64,000 nucleotides of DNA from CAJBVG01 sp943371425 (GTDB lineage Bacteria; Bacteroidota; Bacteroidia; Sphingobacteriales; Sphingobacteriaceae): the NCBI GenBank assembly GCA_943371425.1, contig CALRUR010000004.1:124001-188000 (forward strand). The letters run 5' to 3'. The translations under genes were made by a program, and so were the position numbers. Position 1 is the first letter of the stretch; every line of letters starts with the position of its first letter. Shown here in pieces: positions 8,339 through 17,235 of the stretch. The notes below the pieces were generated by a model. The model made no database searches. It was not told the origin of the DNA and saw only the letters and a list, made by a program, of their open reading frames with translations.

Positions 8339-9079
8339 ATGACTGAATCAAATTTTAATCTAAATGCAGAGTGGCCAGAAGCAGCATTAGGCGCTGGTAT
8401 GAAACTACTTAGTAAGATCTCATCCGATAAAACTGTTATCATAGATGTAGGTGCACACAGAGGTGAATCATTAAAGACGTTCGATAAGAATGCAAATAAA
8501 TCATATGTATATATCGGTATGGAACCAAACCCAGATGCATATGCAGATTTTAGTAGAGTTGCTGAAGAAATAAAATCTGATAAATCAGAAATTCATTGCT
8601 TAACCTCTGCTGTTGGAAATAAAGATGGAAAAGTAACTTTCTTAAAAACTAAAGAAAGTGCAGTTGGTGGTATTTTGCCTCCAGTAAAAGGTTTAGCAGA
8701 AAGAGTTCCAACAGGAGATCATGCAATTAATTTAGAGTTCGAAGTAGACTTGGTTACTGTAACTACTTTAGTGAAAAAATATAATTTAAGTTCAGTTGAT
8801 GTATTGAAAATAGACACGGAAGGGTACGACCTAGAAGTACTTAAAGGTGCTATTGAAGTTATAGAAGCTAAAATTCCTAAAATCATTATTACTGAAGTGT
8901 TTTTTGTTCCTTACAGAGAAAACCAAGCATATTTTTGGGATATAGCAAAATTTATGGAAAACAATGGGTACCATTTTGTGAACTTATACGATTTAAGAGA
9001 TACTTCACAAGGAAGATTATATACTGGAAATGGCTTATGGGTTTCACCAGAAATTGCAGCGTTAAATAATTTCTTGTAA
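8339..9079 (+). CDS. FkbM-family SAM methyltransferase
   Basis: The 246 aa product has the FkbM pattern: SAM-binding VIIDVGAHRGES (about 36-47), an acidic turn in MEPNPDAY and VLKIDTEGYDLEVLKG in the middle of the domain. FkbM enzymes O-methylate sugars or small molecules. In this locus it probably methylates a glycan residue; the acceptor is unknown. It begins 11 bases after the HisF-like gene and is followed by a five-base gap to the acetyltransferase, so it belongs to the same transcription unit. Confidence 0.88.
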   Translation: MTESNFNLNAEWPEAALGAGMKLLSKISSDKTVIIDVGAHRGESLKTFDKNANKSYVYIGMEPNPDAYADFSRVAEEIKSDKSEIHCLTSAVGNKDGKVTFLKTKESAVGGILPPVKGLAERVPTGDHAINLEFEVDLVTVTTLVKKYNLSSVDVLKIDTEGYDLEVLKGAIEVIEAKIPKIIITEVFFVPYRENQAYFWDIAKFMENNGYHFVNLYDLRDTSQGRLYTGNGLWVSPEIAALNNFL

Positions 9080-9084
9080 GAAAA

Positions 9085-9624
9085 ATGAGTTTCTCGCGTA
9101 CATTAAAAATGAAGTTAAGAAAGCCCATGCGGGCTTTAATAAAATTCATTAGGTATTACTCATATCAAACACACTACATTGAAGGAGATGGAGGAGAATT
9201 GGTAGTAGGCAAAAGAGTATATTTAGTAAATACTTTACTTAATGTTGAAAGTGGTTCTATTTACATAGGCGATAACACCATTTTTGGTTACAATGTGATG
9301 TTGCTTACAGGTAGACATCACTTTAATGAAGGAGAAAGAATTTCAATACAATTGCAAAAACAATTCCCTGAGAAGCGCTTTGGCGCAGGAGTAGAAGTAC
9401 CAAGGAAAGGATACGATATTAAAATAGGCAAGGGTTGCTGGATTGCTTCTGGTGCAATAGTTTCTGGAGGAGTAACCATTGGAAACAATGTTATTGTAGC
9501 TTCAGGGGCAGTAGTTTCTAAAGATGTGCCAGATTTTGCAATTGTAGGAGGAGTTCCCGCGAAAATAATTGGTGATACTCGTGATTTGAAAAACGAGCCA
9601 TCAATAGACATCAACAAAATTTAA
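9085..9624 (+). CDS. Hexapeptide-repeat acyltransferase (maltose/galactoside O-acetyltransferase-like)
   Basis: A 179 aa acyltransferase with left-handed beta-helix repeats from about residue 45. It has the active-site His segment GRHHFNEGE, the KIGKGCWIASGAIVSGGVTI coils and the terminal GGVPAKIIG motif that marks acetyl-CoA-dependent O-acetyltransferases. It probably O-acetylates a residue of the repeat unit. Gene spacing is five bases on the left and four on the right. The basic N-terminal extension of about 40 residues (MSFSRTLKMKLRKPMRAL) may be a membrane-surface helix. The acceptor sugar is not predictable. Confidence 0.88.
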   Translation: MSFSRTLKMKLRKPMRALIKFIRYYSYQTHYIEGDGGELVVGKRVYLVNTLLNVESGSIYIGDNTIFGYNVMLLTGRHHFNEGERISIQLQKQFPEKRFGAGVEVPRKGYDIKIGKGCWIASGAIVSGGVTIGNNVIVASGAVVSKDVPDFAIVGGVPAKIIGDTRDLKNEPSIDINKI

Positions 9625-9628
9625 AAAA

Positions 9629-10747
9629 ATGTTTTACAGAAATACAATTCTGCCTCGTTTAAATTACTTGCCATTTCTAATTTCAAGAATAATGTTGGAA
9701 TTGGTAAATCTATTTACGTTTTATAAGTTTAAACAAAATAGAAAAAGGAAATCCTTACTTTGTTTAGAATCTGGCATAAAAGGTTGGGAGCTTATTGAAT
9801 ACAAAGAATTGATTTGGTCGGCTACAGAATTCTTAGGTGAAGATGGCATTGCTAAGATTGAAATTGATAAGTCTAAAAACTATATTAATCAAGTAAAACA
9901 AGCAATTAAAAACAATAAGCCTACTCATTACATATATGATGCAAGAACTGGCGACCAACATTGGTTTAAAGGTTTAATTCAGTCATTTAGAATTGCATAT
10001 ATTTATCAGGTAAATGGCATTGTTCCAATTTGCATATTAACAGACTTGCCTGTTAGAACATGGAGAACGCAATGCGGTGTTGTATCTGCAAAACGTGGTA
10101 TTGTTGCTAGTTTAATGTCGCCTAAAGATATACATCCTATATTTCCTCATTCTAGAATTACAGGACCATTAAATATGCCATTCTCTAAGAAGAGTGGGAA
10201 CATGTTAAATGAGTTAATAAGCAAAAAAGACAAAAGCGCGAAACCGAATATTGTTTTCACAGGATCACTATATGAACCTAGAACTACCATTTTAAACAAT
10301 ATTAATGAAGGGTTAAAAAAACGCGGACTTGAAATTGAAATGAAAGGTCGAAACTTAGGCACAACCAAGTTTGCCGATGAAGATTATTGGTCGCGTTTAG
10401 TGAATGCTTCGATGGTAATAACCACTTCAAACCAGATAAATTCAAAAGATACAGACTGGACTCATTTTCCGCATTTAATTTATAGGTATATTGAAGTTCC
10501 TGCAGCTGGTTCATTACTAATTGCACCAGTAGTGCCATCTATTGAAAGATACTTTAGATCCGGAGAGCATTTTATAAGTTTCGATAATACAGAAGAAGCG
10601 GTTGAGAAAATTGAATTTTATTTAAATAACGAAACTGAACGTCTTGCAATAGCAAGAAAAGGTTACGAAATGGCACATCATATAATTAATTCAAATATGT
10701 ATTGGATTAGTATTGACTTAGCCTTAGGCAAATACTCGATGTTATGA
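9629..10747 (+). CDS. Putative glycosyltransferase, CgeB/GT-B C-terminal type
   Basis: The 372 aa product has no strong single-family signature in its first half. The second half resembles the Glyco_trans_1_2 (CgeB-type) domain: VFTGSLYEPRTTILNN opens a Rossmann half, followed by RYIEVPAAGSLLIAPV and a C-terminal EEAVEKIEFYLNN stretch, the pattern of nucleotide-sugar-binding GT-B lobes. A hydrophobic N-terminal segment (about 10-33) could anchor it at the membrane. It overlaps the Gmd-like gene by four bases (ATGA). The donor and acceptor are unknown. Confidence 0.65.
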   Translation: MFYRNTILPRLNYLPFLISRIMLELVNLFTFYKFKQNRKRKSLLCLESGIKGWELIEYKELIWSATEFLGEDGIAKIEIDKSKNYINQVKQAIKNNKPTHYIYDARTGDQHWFKGLIQSFRIAYIYQVNGIVPICILTDLPVRTWRTQCGVVSAKRGIVASLMSPKDIHPIFPHSRITGPLNMPFSKKSGNMLNELISKKDKSAKPNIVFTGSLYEPRTTILNNINEGLKKRGLEIEMKGRNLGTTKFADEDYWSRLVNASMVITTSNQINSKDTDWTHFPHLIYRYIEVPAAGSLLIAPVVPSIERYFRSGEHFISFDNTEEAVEKIEFYLNNETERLAIARKGYEMAHHIINSNMYWISIDLALGKYSML

Positions 10748-11706
10748 TAAATCAACTTAAGAATAAGATTGCATTAGTGTGTGGAGTAAGTGGCCAAGAT
10801 GGTGCATACTTAGCAAAATTATTATTAGAAAAAGGTTATGAAGTATGGGGCTCATCTAGAGATGCTCAAGGCTCGTCTTTTGGCAACTTGGTTAAGCTAG
10901 AAATAAAAGAACACATCAATTTTATTTCTATGATCCCCGAGGATTTTAGAAGTGTTTTTATGGCCATAAAGAAAAGCAAGGCTGATGAGGTTTATTACTT
11001 AGCAGGTCAATCATCTGTTGGTTTATCTTTTGAACAACCTGCAGAAACCATACAAAGTATATCAATAGGCACCTTAAATATATTAGAAGCATGCAGGATG
11101 GCCGATCGTGAGATAAAGTTATACCATGCAGGCTCTAGCGAATGTTTTGGCGATACTAATGGTCAAGCGGCGAATGAAAGCACAGTGTTTCATCCTCGAA
11201 GTCCTTATGCAGTAGCCAAAACTTCAGCTTATTGGTTGGTTGATAATTATAGAGAGGCGTACAATTTATGGGCTTGCACCGGAATTCTTTTTAATCATGA
11301 ATCGCCATTGCGCCCTAACCGATTTGTAACTCAAAAAATCATTTCTACCGCAAAGCAAATTAAAAACGGCTCGAAAGAAAAATTAGTTTTAGGCCGATTA
11401 GATATTGCAAGAGATTGGGGATGGGCTCCAGAATATGTTGAAGCAATGTGGTTAATGTTGCAACAAAATAAACCCGAAGATTATGTAATTGCTACGGGTG
11501 AAACCAATACACTTGATTTTTTTGTTCAATATACTTTCGAAAAACTTGGGCTCGATTATAAAGAGTTTGTTAGCCAAGATCAAAGCTTTATGCGACCTAC
11601 CGATTTACTTATAGGAAAAGCGGACCCTACTAAAGCAAAAAAATTATTGAACTGGGAAGCTAAATATAAAATGAAGGAAGTTATTGATTTTATGCTAGAA
11701 TATTAA
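10744..11706 (+). CDS. GDP-mannose 4,6-dehydratase-like SDR
   Basis: Extended SDR of 320 aa that resembles Gmd, which converts GDP-mannose to GDP-4-keto-6-deoxymannose. Visible are the NADP-binding GVSGQDGAYLAKLL, the Ser of HAGSSECFGD, the YAVAK catalytic Tyr/Lys, the FNHESPLRP loop and the C-terminal RPTDLLIGKADPTKAKKLL, a Gmd hallmark. It is slightly shorter than classical Gmd (about 340-370 aa). No fucose synthase (Fcl) or Rmd-like reductase is clearly adjacent. The 4-keto sugar may be reduced by an enzyme elsewhere, or this may be a Gmd relative using another GDP-sugar. ATG 10744 overlaps the upstream TGA. Confidence 0.85.
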   Translation: MINQLKNKIALVCGVSGQDGAYLAKLLLEKGYEVWGSSRDAQGSSFGNLVKLEIKEHINFISMIPEDFRSVFMAIKKSKADEVYYLAGQSSVGLSFEQPAETIQSISIGTLNILEACRMADREIKLYHAGSSECFGDTNGQAANESTVFHPRSPYAVAKTSAYWLVDNYREAYNLWACTGILFNHESPLRPNRFVTQKIISTAKQIKNGSKEKLVLGRLDIARDWGWAPEYVEAMWLMLQQNKPEDYVIATGETNTLDFFVQYTFEKLGLDYKEFVSQDQSFMRPTDLLIGKADPTKAKKLLNWEAKYKMKEVIDFMLEY

Positions 11707-11713
11707 TATTGAA

Positions 11714-12943
11714 ATGTTCAAAACATATAAATCGTACATAGAGGCAATTCATTTTGAATTTGAACAAGAAAAAATATATCACGAAGCCTTTAACATAAAA
11801 AGCTTCACTAAGTACATTCCAAGAGCTGTAGTAATTTATAATAATTATAATAAGTATCTATTTATTATAAATTATCTACTGTTCATTCCTCTGTGGTCAT
11901 TATGGGCTTTTTTGTTTAATCCGCTTTTAGTTTTACTATATACAGTTAAATGGGTGTTACCTGTGCTTAAAGCAAGTAAACTTAATATACCTCCGAACGT
12001 GTACCTATCTTTATCCGACATAAAATTTTTTAGTTATATAGGAAGTAACGAAGCAGACTATCCTGATACTGTTTTAAATCTTCCCTTTCATAATGCTCAA
12101 AGTAAATTCAAAACAAACCTAAATTCAATTAGTTTTTTCCAAATTACAGATTTTGGAAAAATGTTGAGCGCAATGTTATGGTCATTAATTACTCCATTCC
12201 TGTTATTACTCTCTTCTAAAAGGTACTTAATGCTTTTTACATACTCTTCATATTACTGGTATTGGACATATGGTACTCTAAAAGAAAAAAAAATAAATTC
12301 AATTTGGCTTTCAAATCATTATGACAGATGGTTGAAATTAGTAGATTTTCTTCCAAATGTTAATAGAGTAATAATGGTTCAACATGGACAAATGGAATAT
12401 GTAGAAATTGAAACAGGTAAAATATACTTCCCCGTTTTTACAAATAAATTAAAGTCGATAAACACTATTTATGTAATAGATGATAATTCTAAAAAGTATT
12501 TTTTAGAAATGTTAGACACCCCAGCTCAAATAGTATTTAATAAAATCAAATCAAAGCTTAATGTAATTAATTGGCCAATTTCATACACATCGAAATACAA
12601 AATACTGATTTTAGGGCATCAAAATGATTTTACATTTCATGAATTACTAATCAACAAATTAAATCAATCAAATAATTTTGATATAGCTTACAAAACGCAC
12701 CCTCAGCAGTCTATAGAAATAAATTTGAATAATACTTGGCTTGTTACTACTTCAAATGATTTACCTACCTCTGATGTTGTGATTTCTTATGGGTCTAGCC
12801 TTGATAATGAAATTAAGCAATTGTTAGTAGATACAGTTATTATAAATTACGCCTTTAATGATAAATTTAATATAGAAGATGCAATAAAAACAATAGAATC
12901 TCAATTGCAAAAACTCCTCAAAGTTGAAAAACCTATTAACTAA
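11714..12943 (+). CDS. Uncharacterised protein, candidate CMP-sugar (nonulosonate) transferase with HP and SS motifs
   Basis: I do not recognise the family with certainty. The product is 409 aa and very AT-rich in its coding. It has a hydrophobic hairpin at about 48-78 and another at about 155-175, then a soluble region. Seen in order: MVQHGQMEYVEIETG (about 218-232), a Rossmann-like YKILILGHQ (about 294), YKTHPQQS (about 325-332) and VISYGSSLDNE (about 355-365). A late HP motif followed by an SS motif is the shared fingerprint of bacterial GT-B sialyltransferases and Kdo transferases that use CMP-sugars (established for those families). The locus makes a CMP-nonulosonate and has no other obvious transferase for it, so this is my best candidate. 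Its 3' end overlaps wzx by 20 bases. Confidence 0.55.
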   Translation: MFKTYKSYIEAIHFEFEQEKIYHEAFNIKSFTKYIPRAVVIYNNYNKYLFIINYLLFIPLWSLWAFLFNPLLVLLYTVKWVLPVLKASKLNIPPNVYLSLSDIKFFSYIGSNEADYPDTVLNLPFHNAQSKFKTNLNSISFFQITDFGKMLSAMLWSLITPFLLLLSSKRYLMLFTYSSYYWYWTYGTLKEKKINSIWLSNHYDRWLKLVDFLPNVNRVIMVQHGQMEYVEIETGKIYFPVFTNKLKSINTIYVIDDNSKKYFLEMLDTPAQIVFNKIKSKLNVINWPISYTSKYKILILGHQNDFTFHELLINKLNQSNNFDIAYKTHPQQSIEINLNNTWLVTTSNDLPTSDVVISYGSSLDNEIKQLLVDTVIINYAFNDKFNIEDAIKTIESQLQKLLKVEKPIN

Positions 12944-14153
12944 AACCAATATTAATTTATTTACAAATGTGCTGAACCAAGTATTAGGTATTGGCTTTCC
13001 TATACTTATTCAATTTTATACCATCAGACATTTTAATATTGCAGATTTAGGCTATTTAAACTTGTTAAATTCTTATTGGGCCATATTTACATTAGGCTTA
13101 TCCTTTTTTAATTTTTATCTACTTAAAGTATTTGCATCTAAAAAAAATGAAGACGATGTTAAGGCATATCTAACAAATGCAACCGTATTAATGTATTCAT
13201 TTATAACAATACCTTTCATTATATTATTATTTTATTTGTATTACCAATATCCTTCCATATTTAAAATTACACTTCTTACCTCTTTGCCTGTAATTACTGC
13301 TCCTTTATCTTTTGAAATTTACTTTCAGGCAACTCTTAAAAATTCTTATATCTTAATCAGACGATTTGTTGTAAGAGTTTTATTTATAATATTAATGCTT
13401 TGGTTTGCAAAAAACCAAAACGACTTTTTAATTTATGTATATATATTCTGCTTATCGTCAACTGCAGAAAACCTAATTAATCTTTTCATCATAAATAAAT
13501 ATATTTCATTAAAATTAATAAACCTCAATGTTATAAAAGATATACTTAAAAATTCTTTGAGTTACTTGCCTTTTAATTTGACATATAATTTAATGCCGAA
13601 TCTTTCCATTATTGGGGCCTCGAATTTTATAAGCATTGATCAGGTAACTATTTACTCCGTATTAATACGCATTATTAATCTAGCTACTTCGTTTATTACT
13701 TCAGCAGTTATGGTGCTTTATCCCATAAAAATTAATCACACCACAGAAAATGGTGAAGATTCATTCAAAGACGGCAAATATCTTAAAAACACATTTTTGG
13801 TTTCAGTTTTAGTTGCTATAGGATTAATTGCAACTCATAAAATTATCTTTTATGCTTTTCTAGAAAACTACAAGGTAGATCATATGCTGTTTCAGTTTTC
13901 AATATTAACAAGCTTTATCGTTTTTCATTCTATTTATAATTACATAACCTTTAACTATTATTTTATTAAAGACAGAACAATGTTCATTAGTATAGTAAAC
14001 GTAGTGTTGCTACTTATTTATTTTCTCGAACTCGTGTTAGTAAAATATAAACTATTCGATTTTAACTTTTCAATTACATATATATTGCCATATCCTATTG
14101 CATTAGGATTGATATTTTTAGATATGCGCAACAACAAAAAACTAATCAATTAA
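12924..14153 (+). CDS. wzx: Oligosaccharide flippase, Wzx type (MATE/MOP superfamily)
   Basis: Polytopic membrane protein of 409 aa with about 12 hydrophobic segments spread over its full length, characteristic of the polysaccharide-exporter branch of the MOP superfamily that flips undecaprenyl-PP-linked repeat units. The N terminus, NVLNQVLGIGFPILIQFYTI, matches the first helix region of Wzx proteins. The start used is TTG 12924, inside the previous gene and 20 bases before its end. Base composition is extremely AT-rich like the neighbouring O-unit genes. It pairs with the Wzy candidate at 17228. Confidence 0.85.
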   Translation: MKNLLTKTNINLFTNVLNQVLGIGFPILIQFYTIRHFNIADLGYLNLLNSYWAIFTLGLSFFNFYLLKVFASKKNEDDVKAYLTNATVLMYSFITIPFIILLFYLYYQYPSIFKITLLTSLPVITAPLSFEIYFQATLKNSYILIRRFVVRVLFIILMLWFAKNQNDFLIYVYIFCLSSTAENLINLFIINKYISLKLINLNVIKDILKNSLSYLPFNLTYNLMPNLSIIGASNFISIDQVTIYSVLIRIINLATSFITSAVMVLYPIKINHTTENGEDSFKDGKYLKNTFLVSVLVAIGLIATHKIIFYAFLENYKVDHMLFQFSILTSFIVFHSIYNYITFNYYFIKDRTMFISIVNVVLLLIYFLELVLVKYKLFDFNFSITYILPYPIALGLIFLDMRNNKKLIN

Positions 14154-14155
14154 CT

Positions 14156-16021
14156 ATGTGTGGCGTAGCAGGTTTTACATTTAAAACAAAGCATAGCTAT
14201 AACAAAGAACTTTTGTTAGACACTATGCTCGAACAAATTGCTCATAGAGGTTATGACAATAGAGGCACCTATTTTTATGCTCATAATGATTATCAATTAG
14301 GTCTAGGACATAACAGACTATCAATAATAGATACTTCTTCAAGAGCAAATCAGCCTTATCATTTCGATAATTACAGTATTATTTTCAACGGCGAGATTTA
14401 TAATTATCAAGAATTATGGGATGAATTAAAGCGTAATGGTTATACTATAGAAACAACAAGTGATACCGAAGTTATATTAAAGTTATTCCATTTACATAAA
14501 GAAAAAGCATTCTCATTTTTAAATGGAATGTTTGCTATAATAATACATGATAATGTAAGCAATTCACTCCATTTAATTAGAGACAGAATGGGTGTAAAGC
14601 CACTTGTGTATTATTCAGACGATGAGCACATTTATTTTTCTTCGGAAATTAAATCGTTTTACAAAGGAATACCTGCCAATAAATCAATTAGCATAGACAA
14701 AGAAATAATAAATAATTACTTTAAATACGGTTATGTAAATTCTTTCGATTCGATTTTTACTAATATTAAAAAAGTAAAAAACGGACAAATAGTATCTTTT
14801 GATTTGAATACGTTTAAATGTAAAGAGACATTTTATTGGGAATTAGACAAGGTTAAAGGCGATAAAATTAATAACATAGACGATGCCTATATCAAGTTGC
14901 GGGAAGTAGTGGACAGTGCTGTGAAATACAGGTTAGTATCTGACGTAGGTTTTGGAATTTTTTTAAGTTCGGGCATTGATAGTAATTTAGTGATGAATGT
15001 GCTATTAACAGAAAAGCCTCAAGAAGTAAATAGCTATACATACCAGGGTGTAAATAATGAAAGCAATGAAGATGCCTTAGTTTATGACCCAAACGTAGTA
15101 AAACAACAATACGTACAATTGTCGGACGAGCAATTATGGGAATATTATAAAAAGTTGTGCATTATGTACGATGAACCATTTTCTGATCCGGCAACAGTTG
15201 GTCTATACGGGCTTTCGCAAAAAGCAAAAGAAACAAATAAAGTAATTTTAGTAGGCGACGGTGGCGATGAATTGTTAGGCGGATACCAATCATACGAAGA
15301 ATTGTATTATTACACTCGTCCTAGTAAAAAACTTTCTGCTATTAGAATGTTATATAAGCCCTTTGCATTCCTTTTAAATTGGTTTTTCAATAAATATCCA
15401 TTAGCAAAACACGTAAACAGAATTCATTTATACCATACAATCCTAAAAAATAACAATCTGTTTGATATTATATACGAATTAGAAAATAGGTTTGTTCCGT
15501 TAATTGAAAAACTTACGAATACAAGTGTTACTAAGGAACAAATACATGCTGAAAATAAAAACAGTATCATTTCCTTTTTAAATTACAAAGTTAAAACAGA
15601 GCTCATTCATCAGTTGAATTACAAAACGGACATTGCGGGTATGCTCCATACAATTGAAATTAGAGAGCCTTTACTGGATTATAGATTATTTGAATTGCAA
15701 CAACGTTTTGCTGATAATATTTTGTACGATAAAACTAAAGATGTAAGTAATAAATTCTTGTACAGAAAAATTTTAACATCGTATAATGATAAAATTACAG
15801 AACTAAAGAAAAAAGGTTTTAAGGTTGATTTAGATAGAGTGTTTAAGAGCAATAAAATAGAAATTGATACTTTAATTAATTCACATGAGTCAAGTTACAT
15901 AAATATGGATTATGTGAAATTTATATGGAATAAATACAAGAATGCAGAAGTGGATTTTGTGATAATGAATAGAATTTTATCATTCTTATTTTGGGAGAAA
16001 AATTTAATCAATAGAATATGA
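14156..16021 (+). CDS. asnB: Asparagine synthase-type glutamine amidotransferase (AsnB family), copy 1
   Basis: The 621 aa product has an N-terminal Ntn glutaminase domain (MCGVAGF, nucleophile Cys2; HRGYDNRG; FNGEIYNYQE) and a C-terminal ATP-pyrophosphatase synthase domain from about 235. The PP-loop reads SSGIDSN instead of SGGLDSS, a variant common in AsnB-like proteins of polysaccharide loci; VGDGGDELLGGY is intact. In such loci AsnB homologues are thought to amidate uronic acid carboxylates rather than aspartate. It starts two bases after wzx and ends in an ATGA overlap with the next glycosyltransferase. A second AsnB lies at 18632. The acceptor is inferred, not shown. Confidence 0.9.
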   Translation: MCGVAGFTFKTKHSYNKELLLDTMLEQIAHRGYDNRGTYFYAHNDYQLGLGHNRLSIIDTSSRANQPYHFDNYSIIFNGEIYNYQELWDELKRNGYTIETTSDTEVILKLFHLHKEKAFSFLNGMFAIIIHDNVSNSLHLIRDRMGVKPLVYYSDDEHIYFSSEIKSFYKGIPANKSISIDKEIINNYFKYGYVNSFDSIFTNIKKVKNGQIVSFDLNTFKCKETFYWELDKVKGDKINNIDDAYIKLREVVDSAVKYRLVSDVGFGIFLSSGIDSNLVMNVLLTEKPQEVNSYTYQGVNNESNEDALVYDPNVVKQQYVQLSDEQLWEYYKKLCIMYDEPFSDPATVGLYGLSQKAKETNKVILVGDGGDELLGGYQSYEELYYYTRPSKKLSAIRMLYKPFAFLLNWFFNKYPLAKHVNRIHLYHTILKNNNLFDIIYELENRFVPLIEKLTNTSVTKEQIHAENKNSIISFLNYKVKTELIHQLNYKTDIAGMLHTIEIREPLLDYRLFELQQRFADNILYDKTKDVSNKFLYRKILTSYNDKITELKKKGFKVDLDRVFKSNKIEIDTLINSHESSYINMDYVKFIWNKYKNAEVDFVIMNRILSFLFWEKNLINRI

Positions 16022-17235
16022 TAATATATATATCAGATAGTATTAATAGTAAAAAAAATGGAGGCTCGTCTACATCTGGCTTTGAATTCCTACAGTTTTT
16101 ACGTATTCAATATAAAGATGTTGTTTTAATTACTTCAGATTATATAAGCAACGAAGAATTAGGTTCGGAGTTCTATGATATAAAACTAAATAAAGTATCG
16201 GCAGTAAACGTAATACGCAGAAAAGTTCCAATTCTTGATTATAGTATAAGAAGTTTAATTAGACCCATTTATTATTTTATAAAAGATTTCGGCAAAAAAA
16301 CAAAGGTTGATTTAAGTAAATACTATTCTAAAGATGGCGAAAATATTTTATATATAAATTCGTGGTCTGCAATTAATTCACCGAATACAATAAAAAATGC
16401 TAATTTTTTTAAAAAAGTATGTATTGTTAGAGGCTCACCAGAATCGTTTATTTATCAAAGTTTTGAAACAGATAAGAACGAAGCAGTTCAAAATGCAGCA
16501 GATTATTTGGAGCAATTTGATAATTTGATATACGTATCTGAAAATGGATTGAAAGATTGGTCGAAAATTTTAAAAAATAAAATTGAAAGTTTTTATTTAC
16601 CAAATTCAATCAATGAGTACGAAATCAATAAAGTAAAGCAAATTACACCAGGAGATGCGGCTTCGAAATTAGGATTTGATAAATCCTACTATAATATAGT
16701 TATCGTTGGATCTGTACAGAAAAGAAAAGCTCAAGATATTTTATTAAAAGTAGTTAAAGACTTTTTAGAGATTAAACCAAATCTAAAAATGCATATAGTA
16801 GGTGTTGTGAGTAAAACTTGGGGAGGTGATGAAATTTATAATGATATAATAAACTCCGAATATGCTGATAAATTTATATTTCATGGACATTCAGATGAAG
16901 TTGTAATGTATATGCAAGCCTCCGATTTACTTATTTTTACAAGTCATGCAGAAGCATTCCCTAGAACTGTTGCAGAATATATGTCTTTGGGTAAACCTAT
17001 CTTAGCTGCAGATGTTTCGGGTGTTAGTGAAATGATTAAGGATGGCGAAAATGGTTATTTGTATAATTCATTAGATCCTAATACTTTAATTGAAGCATTC
17101 AAGAAAATTGAAAATGATGAAAGTGAGAAAAATAGATTAGCAAGAAACGCACACGATACATACTGGAACGTTTTTTCAAAAAGAATACATATTGCTAGAG
17201 CAATAGAAGTTTTTAAAAAAATTAGTAATGGGTAA
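16018..17235 (+). CDS. Glycosyltransferase family 4-like
   Basis: A 405 aa GT-B glycosyltransferase. The C-terminal Glycos_transf_1 lobe is clear: YNIVIVGSVQKRKAQDIL (about 225-242), HIVGVVSK, FIFHGHSDEV and the E-x7-E nucleotide-sugar-binding region SHAEAFPRTVAEYMSLGKPI (about 311-330). The N-terminal lobe is divergent. It begins in the asnB stop (ATGA 16018) and overlaps wzy by eight bases. It presumably adds one residue to the lipid-linked repeat unit. Confidence 0.88.
   Translation: MIIYISDSINSKKNGGSSTSGFEFLQFLRIQYKDVVLITSDYISNEELGSEFYDIKLNKVSAVNVIRRKVPILDYSIRSLIRPIYYFIKDFGKKTKVDLSKYYSKDGENILYINSWSAINSPNTIKNANFFKKVCIVRGSPESFIYQSFETDKNEAVQNAADYLEQFDNLIYVSENGLKDWSKILKNKIESFYLPNSINEYEINKVKQITPGDAASKLGFDKSYYNIVIVGSVQKRKAQDILLKVVKDFLEIKPNLKMHIVGVVSKTWGGDEIYNDIINSEYADKFIFHGHSDEVVMYMQASDLLIFTSHAEAFPRTVAEYMSLGKPILAADVSGVSEMIKDGENGYLYNSLDPNTLIEAFKKIENDESEKNRLARNAHDTYWNVFSKRIHIARAIEVFKKISNG

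Noticed and set aside
14156..16021. Copy 1 AsnB as a pseudogene because of SSGIDSN
   Set aside because: The frame is full length and this PP-loop variant is frequent in AsnB-like proteins of glycan loci.
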